Source: Modestobacter sp. DSM 44400
Lineage (GTDB): Bacteria > Actinomycetota > Actinomycetes > Mycobacteriales > Geodermatophilaceae
Assembly (NCBI RefSeq): GCF_900107175.1
Contig: NZ_FNOZ01000001.1
Span: 1-64,000 of the forward strand
DNA length: 64,000 bases
Direction of reading: 5' to 3'
Under the pieces are notes generated by a model. The model was not told the origin of the DNA. It searched no databases and saw only the letters and a list, made by a program, of their open reading frames with translations. Below are positions 39,716 through 48,309 of this stretch, one piece after another (position 1 is the first letter of the stretch; the number at the start of each line of letters is the position of its first letter). Made by a program: the position numbers and the translations under genes.

Positions 39716-40454
39716 TCAGATGAGCCGCGGCTCCACCGGGCGCTCCCAGGCAGCCTCCGGCGCCGTCCGGCCGCACCTCCCAGGCGCGGGCCCCCGGACG
39801 CATGCTCACCGCCTCGGCGAGCTGGGTGCCCACGTAGTGCAGCCCGACGCCGTCCTCCGTGGCGTATCCGGCCGGCAGCTCACGGCTGGCCACCATCCGG
39901 CGGTAGCCCTCCCGGCGTGGCTGGTCGGTGAGGTCGTCGTGCACCCCGTTGCTGTATCGCAGCAGGCCCAGTCCGTCGGTGAACGGGTCCAGCTGGTCCC
40001 GCCAGGAGTCCGTCGGACCGCCGAGGTGCCAGACCAGGCTGCCCGCGCTCGACCCGGCCAGCACCACCCCGGCCTCCCAGCACTCCCGCAGCACCTCGGG
40101 CAGGCCGTGGGCGCGCCACACCGCCATCAGGTTGACCACGCTGCCGCCCTCGACGAGGACGACCTCCTGGCGCAGCAGATGTTCCCGGACGTCGGCCACG
40201 CTGGGCTGGGGGAACAGCCGCAGGACGGTCAGGTCGACGTCGCTGCGCGCGCCGAACACCCGCTGATACGCCTCTACCGCGGCCGGGTCGTCGCCGACGG
40301 CCGTCGGCACGTAGCAGAGCCGGACCGGGCCGGGCGGCCGTCCGCCGCCGGCGGGACGCGCCAGCGCGAGGGCGTGTTCCACCAGCACCTGGGAGCCGCG
40401 CTCACCAGGGGCCGGGGAAAGAAGGCCGGAGAAGGCGAACACCTGGCGGATCAC
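39716..40454 (-). CDS. peptidase E-like (S51) protein, C-terminus frameshifted
   Basis: A 240-odd-residue class-I-glutamine-amidotransferase-fold peptidase of family S51. The nucleophile Ser is in VLAGSSAGSLVWHLGGPTDS; upstream VVLVEGGSVVNLMAVWRAHG and downstream LRYSNGVHDDLTDQPRREGY fit. Near 39765 the frame shifts by one base: the expected end (EAAWERPVEPRLI, stop at 39716-39718) is in another frame, while the continuous frame runs to 39576 with low-complexity residues. The catalytic core is unaffected. It converges with the methyltransferase pseudogene. Confidence 0.75.
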
Positions 40455-40496
40455 GGACGGCCTCCCTTCCAGCTCGACCTTCGGACCTCGACACCT

Positions 40497-41069
40497 CTAC
40501 ACGTCGACGTGGCCACCGCTGCGCCAGTAGACGCCGGCGGCCCGGGTCAGCAGGCCCTCGTCCACCAGGTGTCGGCGCAGCGCGGCGACATCAGGGTGCC
40601 AGGCGCGCAGCAGGGCGTTGACCTCGCGCTCGGGATAGCGGACGCCGGGCTCGAACACCCGCACCAGGTGGTCCAGCACGATCCGCCGCTTGCTGTGCTG
40701 GGCAGGCACCGACACCAGTCGGCCCTCGCGCAGGAAGGCCGAGAGGACGGCGTCCTCGGCGGGGTCCTCGGACAGTCGTTCCGGCGGCGGGGCCTGCTCG
40801 GCCGCCGACCGCGCGGCGGCGGCGAACCGGTCGGTGAGCAGCGCGAGCGCGTGGCCGTCGCGGTGCACCAGCCCGGCCCGGGCCAGCCGGCGTGCGGCCA
40901 GGGCGACGTCCTTGATTGGGAGGCCGCTGACCTCGGCGACCTCCTCGAGGGTGCCCGCGCCCAGGGCCAGCGCGGCCACGACCTTCAGCCGGGCGGGGTC
41001 GGCCAGCAGCCCGACGATCGTCCCCGCGCCCACTCCTGCGTCCACTCCCTGACGGTATCCGCGCATCAC
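40497..41069 (-). CDS. ArsR-like HTH plus DUF2087 protein
   Basis: About 190 residues. Residues 12-75 form a winged helix of the ArsR kind (IVGLLADPARLKVVAALALG, VSGLPIKDVALAARRLARAG), and the C-terminal part is DUF2087 (KRRIVLDHLVRVFEPGVRYP, NALLRAWHPDVAALRRHLVD, GVYWRSGGHVDV). Such fusions occur in actinobacteria and firmicutes as predicted regulators. The true start is uncertain among GTG 41069, ATG 41066 and GTG 41045. It is divergent from the DUF2795 gene. Confidence 0.8.
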   Translation of the reverse strand: MMRGYRQGVDAGVGAGTIVGLLADPARLKVVAALALGAGTLEEVAEVSGLPIKDVALAARRLARAGLVHRDGHALALLTDRFAAAARSAAEQAPPPERLSEDPAEDAVLSAFLREGRLVSVPAQHSKRRIVLDHLVRVFEPGVRYPEREVNALLRAWHPDVAALRRHLVDEGLLTRAAGVYWRSGGHVDV

Positions 41070-41098
41070 CGGACCGGCCGCTGGGTACCCGGCCGCGC

Positions 41099-41281
41099 AT
41101 GGTGAGCCCGATCGACATCCAGAAGGCCCTCGGCGGCATCGACTACCCGGCGAAGAAGGACGACATCGTCAAGCACGCCCAGGACCACGGCGGCGACAAG
41201 GAGGTCCTGGACGCCCTCAGGAAGATCGAGGACCGCGAGTACGAGGGCCCCAGCGGGGTCAGCTCCGCCGTCTTCGACTGA
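41099..41281 (+). CDS. DUF2795 protein
   Basis: A 60-residue DUF2795 domain protein: SPIDIQKALGGIDYPAKKDD then IVKHAQDHGGDKEVLDALRK and a short acidic tail. This family is widespread in actinobacteria and cyanobacteria; function unknown. ATG at 41099. It is followed immediately by the hairpin element and tandem array described next. Confidence 0.85.
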   Translation: MVSPIDIQKALGGIDYPAKKDDIVKHAQDHGGDKEVLDALRKIEDREYEGPSGVSSAVFD

Positions 41282-41283
41282 AG

Positions 41284-41341
41284 AAGGACCCCCCTGCCCC
41301 CCGCCGCTCGCAAGCTCGCGGCAGGACCCTGCAGGGGGGCC
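41284..41341 (+). terminator. dispersed hairpin element, copy C (after DUF2795)
   Basis: AAGGA, then outer stem CCCCCCTGC (41289-41297) pairing with GCAGGGGGG (41331-41339), around a core CCCGCCGCTCGCAAGCTCGC. It begins 3 nt after the stop codon. The 3' arm is the first unit of the following tandem array. Confidence 0.8.
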
Positions 41342-41523
41342 GCTCCAGCACGTCACCAAGCTCGCGACGGGTCCCTGCAGGGGGGCCGCTCCAGCACGTC
41401 ACCAAGCTCGCGACGGGTCCCTGCAGGGGGGCCGCTCCAGCACGTCACCAAGCTCGCGACGGGCCCCTGCAGGGGGGCCGCTCCAGCACGTCACCAAGCT
41501 CGGGGCGGTGCCCGTAAGGGGGC
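41329..41523 (+). repeat. 46-bp tandem repeat array
   Basis: Four CTGCAGGGGGGCC-starting copies begin at 41329, 41375, 41421 and 41467, exactly 46 bp apart, with only single-base differences, then a diverged fifth part ends near 41523. Each unit carries CTGCAG inside a short GC palindrome plus CACGTCACCAAGCTCGCGAC. The array fills most of the 294-bp gap before hisN; no gene is inside. Confidence 0.95.
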
Positions 41524-41575
41524 CGACCGGCGGTCGGCGGGGCGCAGACGGCCCCGCCGACTAGGTTGCTGACCC

Positions 41576-42391
41576 ATGACGTCGGCGCAGCGCGGGTACA
41601 ACGAGGACATGCGCTTGGCGCACGTGCTGGCCGATCAGGCCGACTCGATCAGCCTCGACCGGTTCCGCGCCCAGGACCTGCAGGTCGACACCAAGCCCGA
41701 CCTCACCCCGGTCACCGACGCCGACCGCGCGGTGGAGGAACAGCTGCGCAGCTCGCTGGCGCGCGCCCGCACCCGGGACGCCGTGCTCGGCGAGGAGTTC
41801 GGCAGTACCGGCCGCGGTGACCGCAGGTGGGTGATCGACCCGATCGACGGGACCAAGAACTTCGTCCGTGGCGTTCCGGTGTGGGCGACGCTGATCGCGC
41901 TGATGGACGCCGACGTGCCGGTGGTGGGCCTGGTGTCCGCCCCCGCGCTCAACCGGCGCTGGTGGGCGTCGGCCGGGCTGGGGGCCTGGACCGGGCGCCG
42001 GCTGGAGAACGCCACCCGGTGCCGCGTGTCGCAGGTGAGCCGGCTCGCCGACGCCAGCCTGTCCTACTCCAGCATCTCCGGATGGGAGGAGCGGGAGCTG
42101 CTGGGCAGCTTCCTAGACCTGACCCGGCAGGTGTGGCGGACCCGCGCCTACGGGGACTTCTGGAGTTACATGATGGTGGCCGAGGGCGCAGTGGACGTCG
42201 CCTGCGAGCCCGAGGTGTCGCTGTGGGACCTCGCCGCGCTCGACGTGATCGTGCGCGAGGCGGGCGGGGCGTTCACCGACCTGTCCGGCGGGGCGGGCCC
42301 GGCCGGGGGCAGCGCGGTCGCCACCAACGGCGTCCTGCACCCGCACGTGCTGACGGCGCTCGCCCCGGGGGGACGAGCGCCGTCGGTCTAG
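41576..42391 (+). CDS. hisN: histidinol-phosphatase (inositol monophosphatase type)
   Basis: A 271-residue member of the inositol-monophosphatase superfamily, assigned as HisN, the final phosphatase of histidine synthesis. Motifs: [18 protein letters not shown] (first metal loop), [30 protein letters not shown] (Asp pair), and [20 protein letters not shown] (third metal Asp). The beginning resembles Rv3137 closely in layout. ATG at 41576; an ATG at 41609 is less likely because the ordinary N-terminus would be lost. No other his genes are nearby. Confidence 0.88.
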   Translation: MTSAQRGYNEDMRLAHVLADQADSISLDRFRAQDLQVDTKPDLTPVTDADRAVEEQLRSSLARARTRDAVLGEEFGSTGRGDRRWVIDPIDGTKNFVRGVPVWATLIALMDADVPVVGLVSAPALNRRWWASAGLGAWTGRRLENATRCRVSQVSRLADASLSYSSISGWEERELLGSFLDLTRQVWRTRAYGDFWSYMMVAEGAVDVACEPEVSLWDLAALDVIVREAGGAFTDLSGGAGPAGGSAVATNGVLHPHVLTALAPGGRAPSV

Positions 42392-42410
42392 CGGGGTCGC
42401 GCAGGCGCGG

Positions 42411-42596
42411 TCAGCGCACCGGGCCGGACCCGTTCCCGCCCCGGCCGCCCTGCACCCGACGACGCACGTCGTCGATCTTGGCCCGGGTCTTCGGGTCCTT
42501 CGCCATCTGCTGGGCCTTGTCCGTCGCCTGACGGATGACCTGCTTGCCCTTCGGGCTGTTGGCGAACTGGACGACCTTGTTGAACAGCGACGCCAT
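42411..42596 (-). CDS. small conserved actinobacterial protein, function unknown
   Basis: A 61-residue basic protein, MASLFNKVVQFANSPKGKQV, then IRQATDKAQQMAKDPKTRAK and a Gly-rich tail. It is amphipathic, helical in look and without Cys. Small proteins of this kind are common in actinobacteria with unknown function. ATG at 42596 has GGAGGCGGGC upstream on the minus strand. It converges on hisN, 19 bp away. Confidence 0.75.
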   Translation of the reverse strand: MASLFNKVVQFANSPKGKQVIRQATDKAQQMAKDPKTRAKIDDVRRRVQGGRGGNGSGPVR

Positions 42597-42702
42597 GGGG
42601 TGCCCGCCTCCTTCGTCTGCGCGGAGGGCCCGTGCCGGGCCCCCTCTCTCCCGCCCAACGGTGCCAGGGTCGAGGTCGTTCCGCGCGTCGGACGGCGGCG
42701 GT

Positions 42703-44109
42703 TCAGGCTCCCGACCACCGCTCCCGGGCGGCGGTCAGCGCCGGCGCCGTCCGCGGCTCGACCACGGGCCCGGAAGACCGCCGTGCGGCGACGTCCAGCC
42801 CGAGGCCCCTGGCGGCGAGCACCGCGGCCCCGGCCGCCGATGCGCTGTGCACCCGGACGTGCCGCACCGGCCGGCCCAGCACGTCGGCCAGCAGCTGCTG
42901 CACTCCGGCGTCGCGCGCCCCCCCGCCGGTGAGCGCGACGGGGTCGCCGTCCGCCGGCGTCCCCAGCAGGTCGGCCGCGGCCGCGACGGCGAAGCCGACG
43001 CCCTCCAGCGCCGCGCGAGCCAGATCCGCCCGGGTCGCGTCCGCCGACAGCCCGGACCAGCTCCCCCGGGCGTCCGGCCCGGCGACCCCGCCCCGCTCAC
43101 CGGTCAGCCAGGGCACGAAGACGACGCCGCCGGCACCGGGCGCGGCGCCGGCGGCCTCGGCGAGGAACGCCGGCCAGCTCAGTCCGAGCACCGCGCCCAC
43201 CCACGACCAGGCGAGGCCGGCGTTCTGCAGCGCGGCCATCGCGTACCAGCCCTCGTCGACGGTGGCGTAGCTGTGCACCAGCGGGTCGGCGACCGGCACC
43301 GGCTGCACCCCCGGGCGCAGCACCTGGGCACCGGAGCCGAGGTTCACCTGCAGGCCGTCGCGGCGGCCGGCGGCCAGCAGGGCCAGCGGGGTGTCGGCGC
43401 CCCCGACCACCACCGGCACCTCGGTTCGGGCGGTGCCGATCACCAGGGCCGCCGTCCCGACCACGGCCGAGCCGGGCCGTACCGCGGGGAGCTGCTCCGG
43501 TCGCAGGCCGGCGGCCGCGACCGCCGCGGGCGACCACCGCTCCCCCGGCACGTCCCACAGCAGGGTGGCCGAGGCATCGCTGCGGTCGGTCACCGCAGGG
43601 CCGGCGTCGGCCAGCAGGGCGGCCCGCAGCGCGTCCTTGGGCAGCAGGACGGCGGCGGCCCGGGCCAGCAGCTCCGGCCGCGCGGTGGCCAGCCAGGCCA
43701 CCAGCGGCCCGGTCATGCCGGGCACCAGCGGGTTGGCCAGCGCGGCCCGGTCGCCGGCCGGCAGGTCGCGCCAGCGCTGCACCTCCGCGGTGGCGCGCTG
43801 GTCGGGCCAGAGCAGGGCCGGGGCCAGCGCGGCGCCGTCCTGATCGACGAGCACGGCACCGTGCATCTGCCCGGCCAGTCCGAGGGCGGCCACCGGCCGG
43901 CCGGCGAGCTGGTTCTCCAGCGCGGCGAGGGCGTCGTCCAGCGCGCGCCGCCAGACGGCGACCTCCGTCTGCGCCCACCCCGGCCGCGGCCGGTCGATGG
44001 GGTAGCCCACCTCGGACTCCGCCACGACGGCGCCGGACAGGTCGAGGGCGGCCAGCTTCAGGCCGCTGGTGCCGAGGTCGACGCCGAGCACGACGGCGGC
44101 GTCGCTCAT
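42703..44109 (-). CDS. FGGY-family carbohydrate kinase (xylulokinase-like)
   Basis: A 468-residue sugar kinase. LGVDLGTSGLKLAALDLSG is the N-terminal phosphate-binding strand; LGLAGQMHGAVLVDQDG and LLWPDQRATAEVQRW are xylulokinase-like substrate-domain motifs. The catalytic Asp is in VVVGGADTPLALLAAG; ATP contacts are in LVALTGGGARDAGVQQLL-like region (VALTGGGARDAGVQQLLADV). Xylulose is the probable substrate, but FGGY kinases vary. ATG at 44109 overlaps a five-codon ORF made by a 14-bp repeat. It is the last gene of a four-gene minus-strand operon. Confidence 0.85.
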   Translation of the reverse strand: MSDAAVVLGVDLGTSGLKLAALDLSGAVVAESEVGYPIDRPRPGWAQTEVAVWRRALDDALAALENQLAGRPVAALGLAGQMHGAVLVDQDGAALAPALLWPDQRATAEVQRWRDLPAGDRAALANPLVPGMTGPLVAWLATARPELLARAAAVLLPKDALRAALLADAGPAVTDRSDASATLLWDVPGERWSPAAVAAAGLRPEQLPAVRPGSAVVGTAALVIGTARTEVPVVVGGADTPLALLAAGRRDGLQVNLGSGAQVLRPGVQPVPVADPLVHSYATVDEGWYAMAALQNAGLAWSWVGAVLGLSWPAFLAEAAGAAPGAGGVVFVPWLTGERGGVAGPDARGSWSGLSADATRADLARAALEGVGFAVAAAADLLGTPADGDPVALTGGGARDAGVQQLLADVLGRPVRHVRVHSASAAGAAVLAARGLGLDVAARRSSGPVVEPRTAPALTAARERWSGA

Positions 44110-44146
44110 GACGGCGGGCTCATGACGGCGGGCTCATGACGGCGGG
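44106..44146 (-). repeat. 14-bp tandem triplication at the xdhC/kinase junction
   Basis: The + strand reads TCATGACGGCGGGC three times (44106-44119, 44120-44133, 44134-44146, the last one base short). On the minus strand each copy holds an ATGA stop/start overlap, so two ORFs of five codons (MSPPS, ATG at 44137 and 44123) lie between the xdhC stop (44134-44136) and the kinase ATG (44109). Confidence 0.9.
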
Positions 44147-44676
44147 AAGAACCCACCCGGGCGCCCGTTGCGGTCGGCAAGCAGGCCGGCCAGCGTGGCG
44201 ACCGCGATCTCGCCGGGGCTGCGCGAGCCGACGTCCAGCCCGATCGGCCGGTGCACCCGGGCGATCTCCGCGGCGGGCACCCCCAGGGCGGCGAGCGCGG
44301 CGACGTGCGGGCCCTCGTGGCGCGGGTTGCCCATGATGCCCACCCAGCGGACCGGCCGGACGAGCGCGTCGCGCAGCAGCACCCCGAGCTCCGCGCGATG
44401 GTGGTCGGTGACCACGACGTCGGCGCCCGGACCGCCCAGGCCGGCCGGGAGCTCGGCGACGCTCGCGACCCGGACGACGTCCGCCGGGAGCCCGCCCGGC
44501 GCGGGCCGGTCCACGTCGGGCTCCACCAGCACCGGCCGCCAGCCCAGCTCCGCACCGATCCGCAACAGTGCGCCGGCGACCGGGGAGGCGAAGCCGGCGA
44601 CCAGCACCCGCTCCGGGGTGTCGCCGGCCGGCGCCGAGCCGTGGGCGACGCCGCAGGACGGGTCGGGCCCGGTCAC
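44134..44676 (-). CDS. XdhC-family protein
   Basis: A 180-residue XdhC Rossmann-domain protein. It carries VLVAGFASPVAGALLRIGAE (glycine-poor start of the nucleotide fold), DVVVTDHHRAELGVLLRDAL, VRWVGIMGNPRHEGPHVAAL, and the XdhC signature IARVHRPIGLDVGSRSPGEI AVATLAGLL. The canonical N-terminal XdhC/CoxI domain is missing, as in single-domain forms. XdhC proteins insert modified molybdenum cofactor into xanthine dehydrogenase-type enzymes; no such enzyme is in view. GTG at 44676 overlaps the hydrolase stop by 4 bp. Confidence 0.85.
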   Translation of the reverse strand: MTGPDPSCGVAHGSAPAGDTPERVLVAGFASPVAGALLRIGAELGWRPVLVEPDVDRPAPGGLPADVVRVASVAELPAGLGGPGADVVVTDHHRAELGVLLRDALVRPVRWVGIMGNPRHEGPHVAALAALGVPAAEIARVHRPIGLDVGSRSPGEIAVATLAGLLADRNGRPGGFFPPS

Positions 44677-45425
44677 GGTGCGCCCAGGAGCTCGACCAGC
44701 GCGGTGGCGAACGGGGCCACGGCGACCGCACCGAGGTGGTCGCCGGACACGAGCGTCAGCCGCGCCCCGGGGATGGCCGCGGCCAGCACTTCCGGGCGCA
44801 CGGCCAGCGGGTCGGCGTCCCCGGCGGGCACCAGCGTGGGCGCCACCACCTCGGCCGGCGCGAGCCGGTCGGCGCCCACGCCGTCGGCGAGACGGCGGAA
44901 CGACGCGGCAGCTGGGTCGGCGAGGGTGGCCGGGTCGGCGGCCTCCAGCGCGGCGATCAGGAACTCCGGCCGGATCGTGCGTGTGTCGACACCGCCGAGC
45001 TCGACCACCGCGGCCCAGCCTCCACCGACGACCAGCCGGCGGACCCGGGCGTCCGCGGCGGCGACCAGCAGCGACACGATCGCGCCCATCGAGTAGCCGG
45101 CCAGGTCGAAGCGCTGCGCACCGCGGGCGTCAGCCACCCGCTGCAGGTCCTCGGCCATCCGCACCTCGCCGTCCGGGCGGAGTCGTGCGGCTTGGCCGAC
45201 CGGCCGTAGCCGCGCGCGTCCACCCCCACCACGTCCCGGCCGGCCGCCAGCAGCGCCGGAACGATCCCGGCCAGCTGCCAGTCGGTGACGGTGTCGGCGA
45301 CGAAGCCGTGCTGCAGGAACACCGGAGGCAGAGTCCCGGGGACGCCCCAGCGGGGGGACGGCGACCTCGACGCCGTCCGAGCCGGGGTCCCGCGTCGTCC
45401 GGGGCGCCTGCAGCAGAGCGGTCAT
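44673..45425 (-). pseudogene. alpha/beta hydrolase with two frameshifts
   Basis: The ATG at 45425 overlaps the aldo/keto reductase stop by ATGA and reads [21 protein letters not shown] shift at a six-base homopolymer (45351-45357) moves to PPVFLQHGFVADTVTDWQLA and VVGVDARGYGRSAKPH; a second shift near 45180 restores PDGEVRMAEDLQRVADARGA. The nucleophile elbow LAGYSMGAIVSLLVAAADAR and the terminal His in LTLVSGDHLGAVAVAPFATA are intact. The ORF otherwise looks well preserved, so the two shifts might be sequencing errors. As given, a whole protein cannot be made. Confidence 0.75.
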
Positions 45426-46447
45426 CGCTGGGGGCTGTTGCCGTACGCGTACCCCGCGTCGGCGTACCGGCCGCCCTGAGCCACGCCGGGCGGCGCGATC
45501 TCGGCCAGCCGCGCGAGGTCCTCGGCAGACAACTGCACGCCGGCGGCCCCGACGTTCTCCTCCAGGTAGCTGCGCCGCTTGGTGCCCGGGATCGGCACGA
45601 CGTCCTCCCCCTGGGCGAGCACCCATGCCAGGGCCAGCTGACCGGGGGTGACGCCCCGCTCCGCGGCAATCCCCCGGACGGCGTCGACCAGCCGGAGGTT
45701 GGCCGTGAACGCCTCGCCGGTGAACCGCGGGTGGGTGCGGCGCCAGTCGTCGGCGGCGAAGTCCTCCGGGCTGGTGATCGCCCCGGTGAGGAAGCCCCGG
45801 CCCAGCGGGCTGAAGGGCACGATGCCGATGCCGTGCTCGCGCGCAACGTCCAGCACGCTGCGGCCGTCGTCCCCGGGGACCTCCAGGTCGCGGGTCCACA
45901 GCGACCACTCGCTCTGCAGCGCGGCGATCGGATGGACGGCGGCCGCCCGCTGGATCGACGCGGCGCTGGCCTCCGACAGTCCCAGGTACCGGACCTTGCC
46001 GGCCTGCACCAGCTCGGCCATGGCACCGACGGTGTCCTCGATGGGTACCGTCGGGTCGACCCGGTGCTGGTAGTAGAGGTCGAGAACGTCGACGCCGAGC
46101 CGACGGAGGCTGGCCTCGACCCGGAAACGGACGTTCTCCGGCCGGCCGTCGATGTCCATGCCGCCGCGCTCGTCGTGCGACAGCGAGAACTTGGTGGCCA
46201 GCTGGACCTCGTCGCGGCGCCCGGCGATCGCCTCGCCGACCAGTTCCTCGTTGTGCCCCTCGCCGTAGACGTCGGAGGTGTCCAGGAAGGTCACCCCGAG
46301 GTCCAGGGCCCGGCGGACGGTCGCCACCGACTCGGTCCGGTCGGCGGTGCCGTACATCTGGCTCATGCCCATGCAGCCCAGACCGAGGGCGGCGACCTGC
46401 AGCCCGCCCAGGCTGCGCCGGGGCACCGGCGGGATCGTCTGCGTCAT
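45422..46447 (-). CDS. aldo/keto reductase
   Basis: A 341-residue AKR of the Tas/YghZ-like group. The catalytic tetrad is visible: Asp56 and Tyr61 in [20 protein letters not shown], Lys86 in [11 protein letters not shown], and His128 in [11 protein letters not shown]. The NADPH-binding region is [14 protein letters not shown] and [19 protein letters not shown]. It reduces aldehydes or ketones with NADPH; substrate unknown. It begins the minus-strand operon (AKR, hydrolase, XdhC, FGGY kinase) with 4-bp overlaps. Confidence 0.92.
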   Translation of the reverse strand: MTQTIPPVPRRSLGGLQVAALGLGCMGMSQMYGTADRTESVATVRRALDLGVTFLDTSDVYGEGHNEELVGEAIAGRRDEVQLATKFSLSHDERGGMDIDGRPENVRFRVEASLRRLGVDVLDLYYQHRVDPTVPIEDTVGAMAELVQAGKVRYLGLSEASAASIQRAAAVHPIAALQSEWSLWTRDLEVPGDDGRSVLDVAREHGIGIVPFSPLGRGFLTGAITSPEDFAADDWRRTHPRFTGEAFTANLRLVDAVRGIAAERGVTPGQLALAWVLAQGEDVVPIPGTKRRSYLEENVGAAGVQLSAEDLARLAEIAPPGVAQGGRYADAGYAYGNSPQR

Positions 46448-46513
46448 GACCGCATCCTGTCCCCGCCGCCGGAGCGGATGCCAGCCGGGTGCAAACCGCT
46501 GCCGGCGCGGCGC

Positions 46514-46697
46514 TCAGCTGCCGCACAGCACGCCCGTCGTCGCGAGCTCCTCGGCGACGCCGCGCAGCTTGACGTTGCTGCGCTGGGAGGCGTGGGTGAG
46601 CAGCGTGAACGCCTGTTCGGCAGTCACCTTGTAGCGCTCCATCGCCGATGCCCTTGGCCTGCTCGATCACCGATCGGGACAACATCGCGGTACGCAT
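46514..46697 (-). pseudogene. ANTAR-domain RNA-binding fragment, frameshifted
   Basis: MRTAMLSRSVIEQAKGI runs from 46697 into an extra G near 46645; in the next frame MERYKVTAEQAFTLLTHASQ then RSNVKLRGVAEELATTGVLC follow to the stop at 46514. Together they form a complete ANTAR helix bundle, the RNA hairpin-binding domain used by antiterminators such as PdtaR. No upstream GAF or receiver domain was found. It could be a stand-alone ANTAR protein with one sequencing error or a real relic. Confidence 0.75.
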
Positions 46698-46908
46698 GTT
46701 CGTGACGTCCTGCGTGGCGCGCGCGGCGGTCGGCGCTCCTCACGCAGCACGGCGCCAGGATGGGAGCCGACCCTGGACGCCGGCAGCCCGGAGGCTCCAC
46801 GTCTGCTGGCAGCCGTACCGACCGCCGGCCCGCGCGGCGGCGGCCCCGTCTGATGGGATGAGCACCCAGGGCCGCGGCGATCGGCCGTGCCCCGGTCGAG
46901 GAGGCCCC

Positions 46909-48309
46909 GTGCAGTACGCCGAGTCCGTCGTCGAGCTGATCGGCGACACGCCGCTGGTCCGACTGCGTTCCGTCACCGACCACCTGGGCCCAGACGCCCC
47001 CCTGGTCCTGGCGAAGGTCGAGTACCTGAACCCCGGCGGGTCGGTGAAGGACCGCATCGCGCTGCGCATGATCGAGGAGGCGGAAGCCTCCGGCGCGCTG
47101 CGACCCGGCGGCACCATCGTGGAGCCGACCAGCGGGAACACCGGCATCGGCCTGGCGATCGTGGCCCAGACCCGCGGGTACCGGTGCATCTTCGTCTGCC
47201 CGGACAAGGTGGGTCAGGAGAAGATCAACGTGCTGAAGGCCTACGGGGCCGAGGTGCACGTCTGCCCGACCGCTGTCGACCCGGCCGACCCCCGCTCGTA
47301 CTACTCGGTGTCCGACCGGCTCGCGCGAGAGACCCCGGGCGGCTGGAAGCCCGATCAGTACGCGAACCCGGCCAACCCGCGTTCGCACTACGAGACGACC
47401 GGCCCGGAGATCTGGGCACAGACCGACGGCCGGGTCACCCACTTCGTCACCGGAGTGGGCACCGGCGGCACGATCTCCGGCATCGGCCGGTACCTCAAGG
47501 AGGCCAGCGACGGCCGAGTCCGCGTCGTCGGCGCCGACCCGGAGGGCTCGGTCTACTCCGGCGGGACCGGCCGCCCCTACCTCGTCGAGGGGGTCGGTGA
47601 GGACTTCTGGCCCGAAGCCTACGACCGGTCGGTCGCCGACGAGATCGTGGCGGTGTCCGACGGTGACTCCTTCGCGATGACCCGCCGGCTGGCCCGCGAG
47701 GAGGGGCTGCTGGTGGGCGGCTCGTGCGGCATGGCCGTCGTCGCAGCGGTGCGGGTCGCCGAGCGACTGACCAAGGACGACGTCCTGGTGGTGCTGCTGC
47801 CCGACGGTGGCCGGGGCTACCTGAACAAGATCTTCAACGACGAGTGGATGTCCGACTACGGCTTCCTGGACGCCGGCGGCGGCGAGACCGTCGGCGAGCT
47901 GCTGGACGCCAAGTCGGGGAGTACGCCGACGCTGGTGCACACCCATCCCAACGAGACCGTGCGCGATGCCATCGACATCCTGCGCGAGTACGGCGTCAGC
48001 CAGCTGCCGGTCGTGCGGGCCGAACCGCCGGTGACCGCCGGTGAGGTGGTCGGCTCGGTGGCGGAGAAGGCGCTCCTGGACGCGCTGTTCGCCGGCCGCG
48101 CGACGCTGGCCGACCCGGTGGAGCGGCACATGTCCGCGCCGTTGCCGATAATCGGCTCCGGCGAGCCGGTGTCGGCGGCGGTGGGCGCGCTCGGTACGGC
48201 CGACGCGCTGCTGGTGCACGTGGAGGGCAAGCCGGCCGGCGTCGTGACCCGGCAGGACGTGCTCGGTCACCTGGTCGGCATCGCCCCAGCCCCTACGGTG
48301 ATGTCATGA
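46909..48309 (+). CDS. cbs: cystathionine beta-synthase
   Basis: A 466-residue PLP enzyme condensing serine and homocysteine, the first step of reverse transsulfuration. It begins VQYAESVVELIGDTPLVRLR; the PLP Lys is Lys48 in NPGGSVKDRIALRMIEEAE; EPTSGNTGIGLAIVAQTRGY is the phosphate/substrate loop and FVTGVGTGGTISGIGRYLK is the PLP phosphate loop. Two C-terminal CBS domains (LVHTHPNETVRDAIDILREY, GKPAGVVTRQDVLGHLVGI) may bind S-adenosylmethionine or nucleotides. GTG at 46909 with GAGGAGG; the stop overlaps metB. Confidence 0.95.
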   Translation: MQYAESVVELIGDTPLVRLRSVTDHLGPDAPLVLAKVEYLNPGGSVKDRIALRMIEEAEASGALRPGGTIVEPTSGNTGIGLAIVAQTRGYRCIFVCPDKVGQEKINVLKAYGAEVHVCPTAVDPADPRSYYSVSDRLARETPGGWKPDQYANPANPRSHYETTGPEIWAQTDGRVTHFVTGVGTGGTISGIGRYLKEASDGRVRVVGADPEGSVYSGGTGRPYLVEGVGEDFWPEAYDRSVADEIVAVSDGDSFAMTRRLAREEGLLVGGSCGMAVVAAVRVAERLTKDDVLVVLLPDGGRGYLNKIFNDEWMSDYGFLDAGGGETVGELLDAKSGSTPTLVHTHPNETVRDAIDILREYGVSQLPVVRAEPPVTAGEVVGSVAEKALLDALFAGRATLADPVERHMSAPLPIIGSGEPVSAAVGALGTADALLVHVEGKPAGVVTRQDVLGHLVGIAPAPTVMS

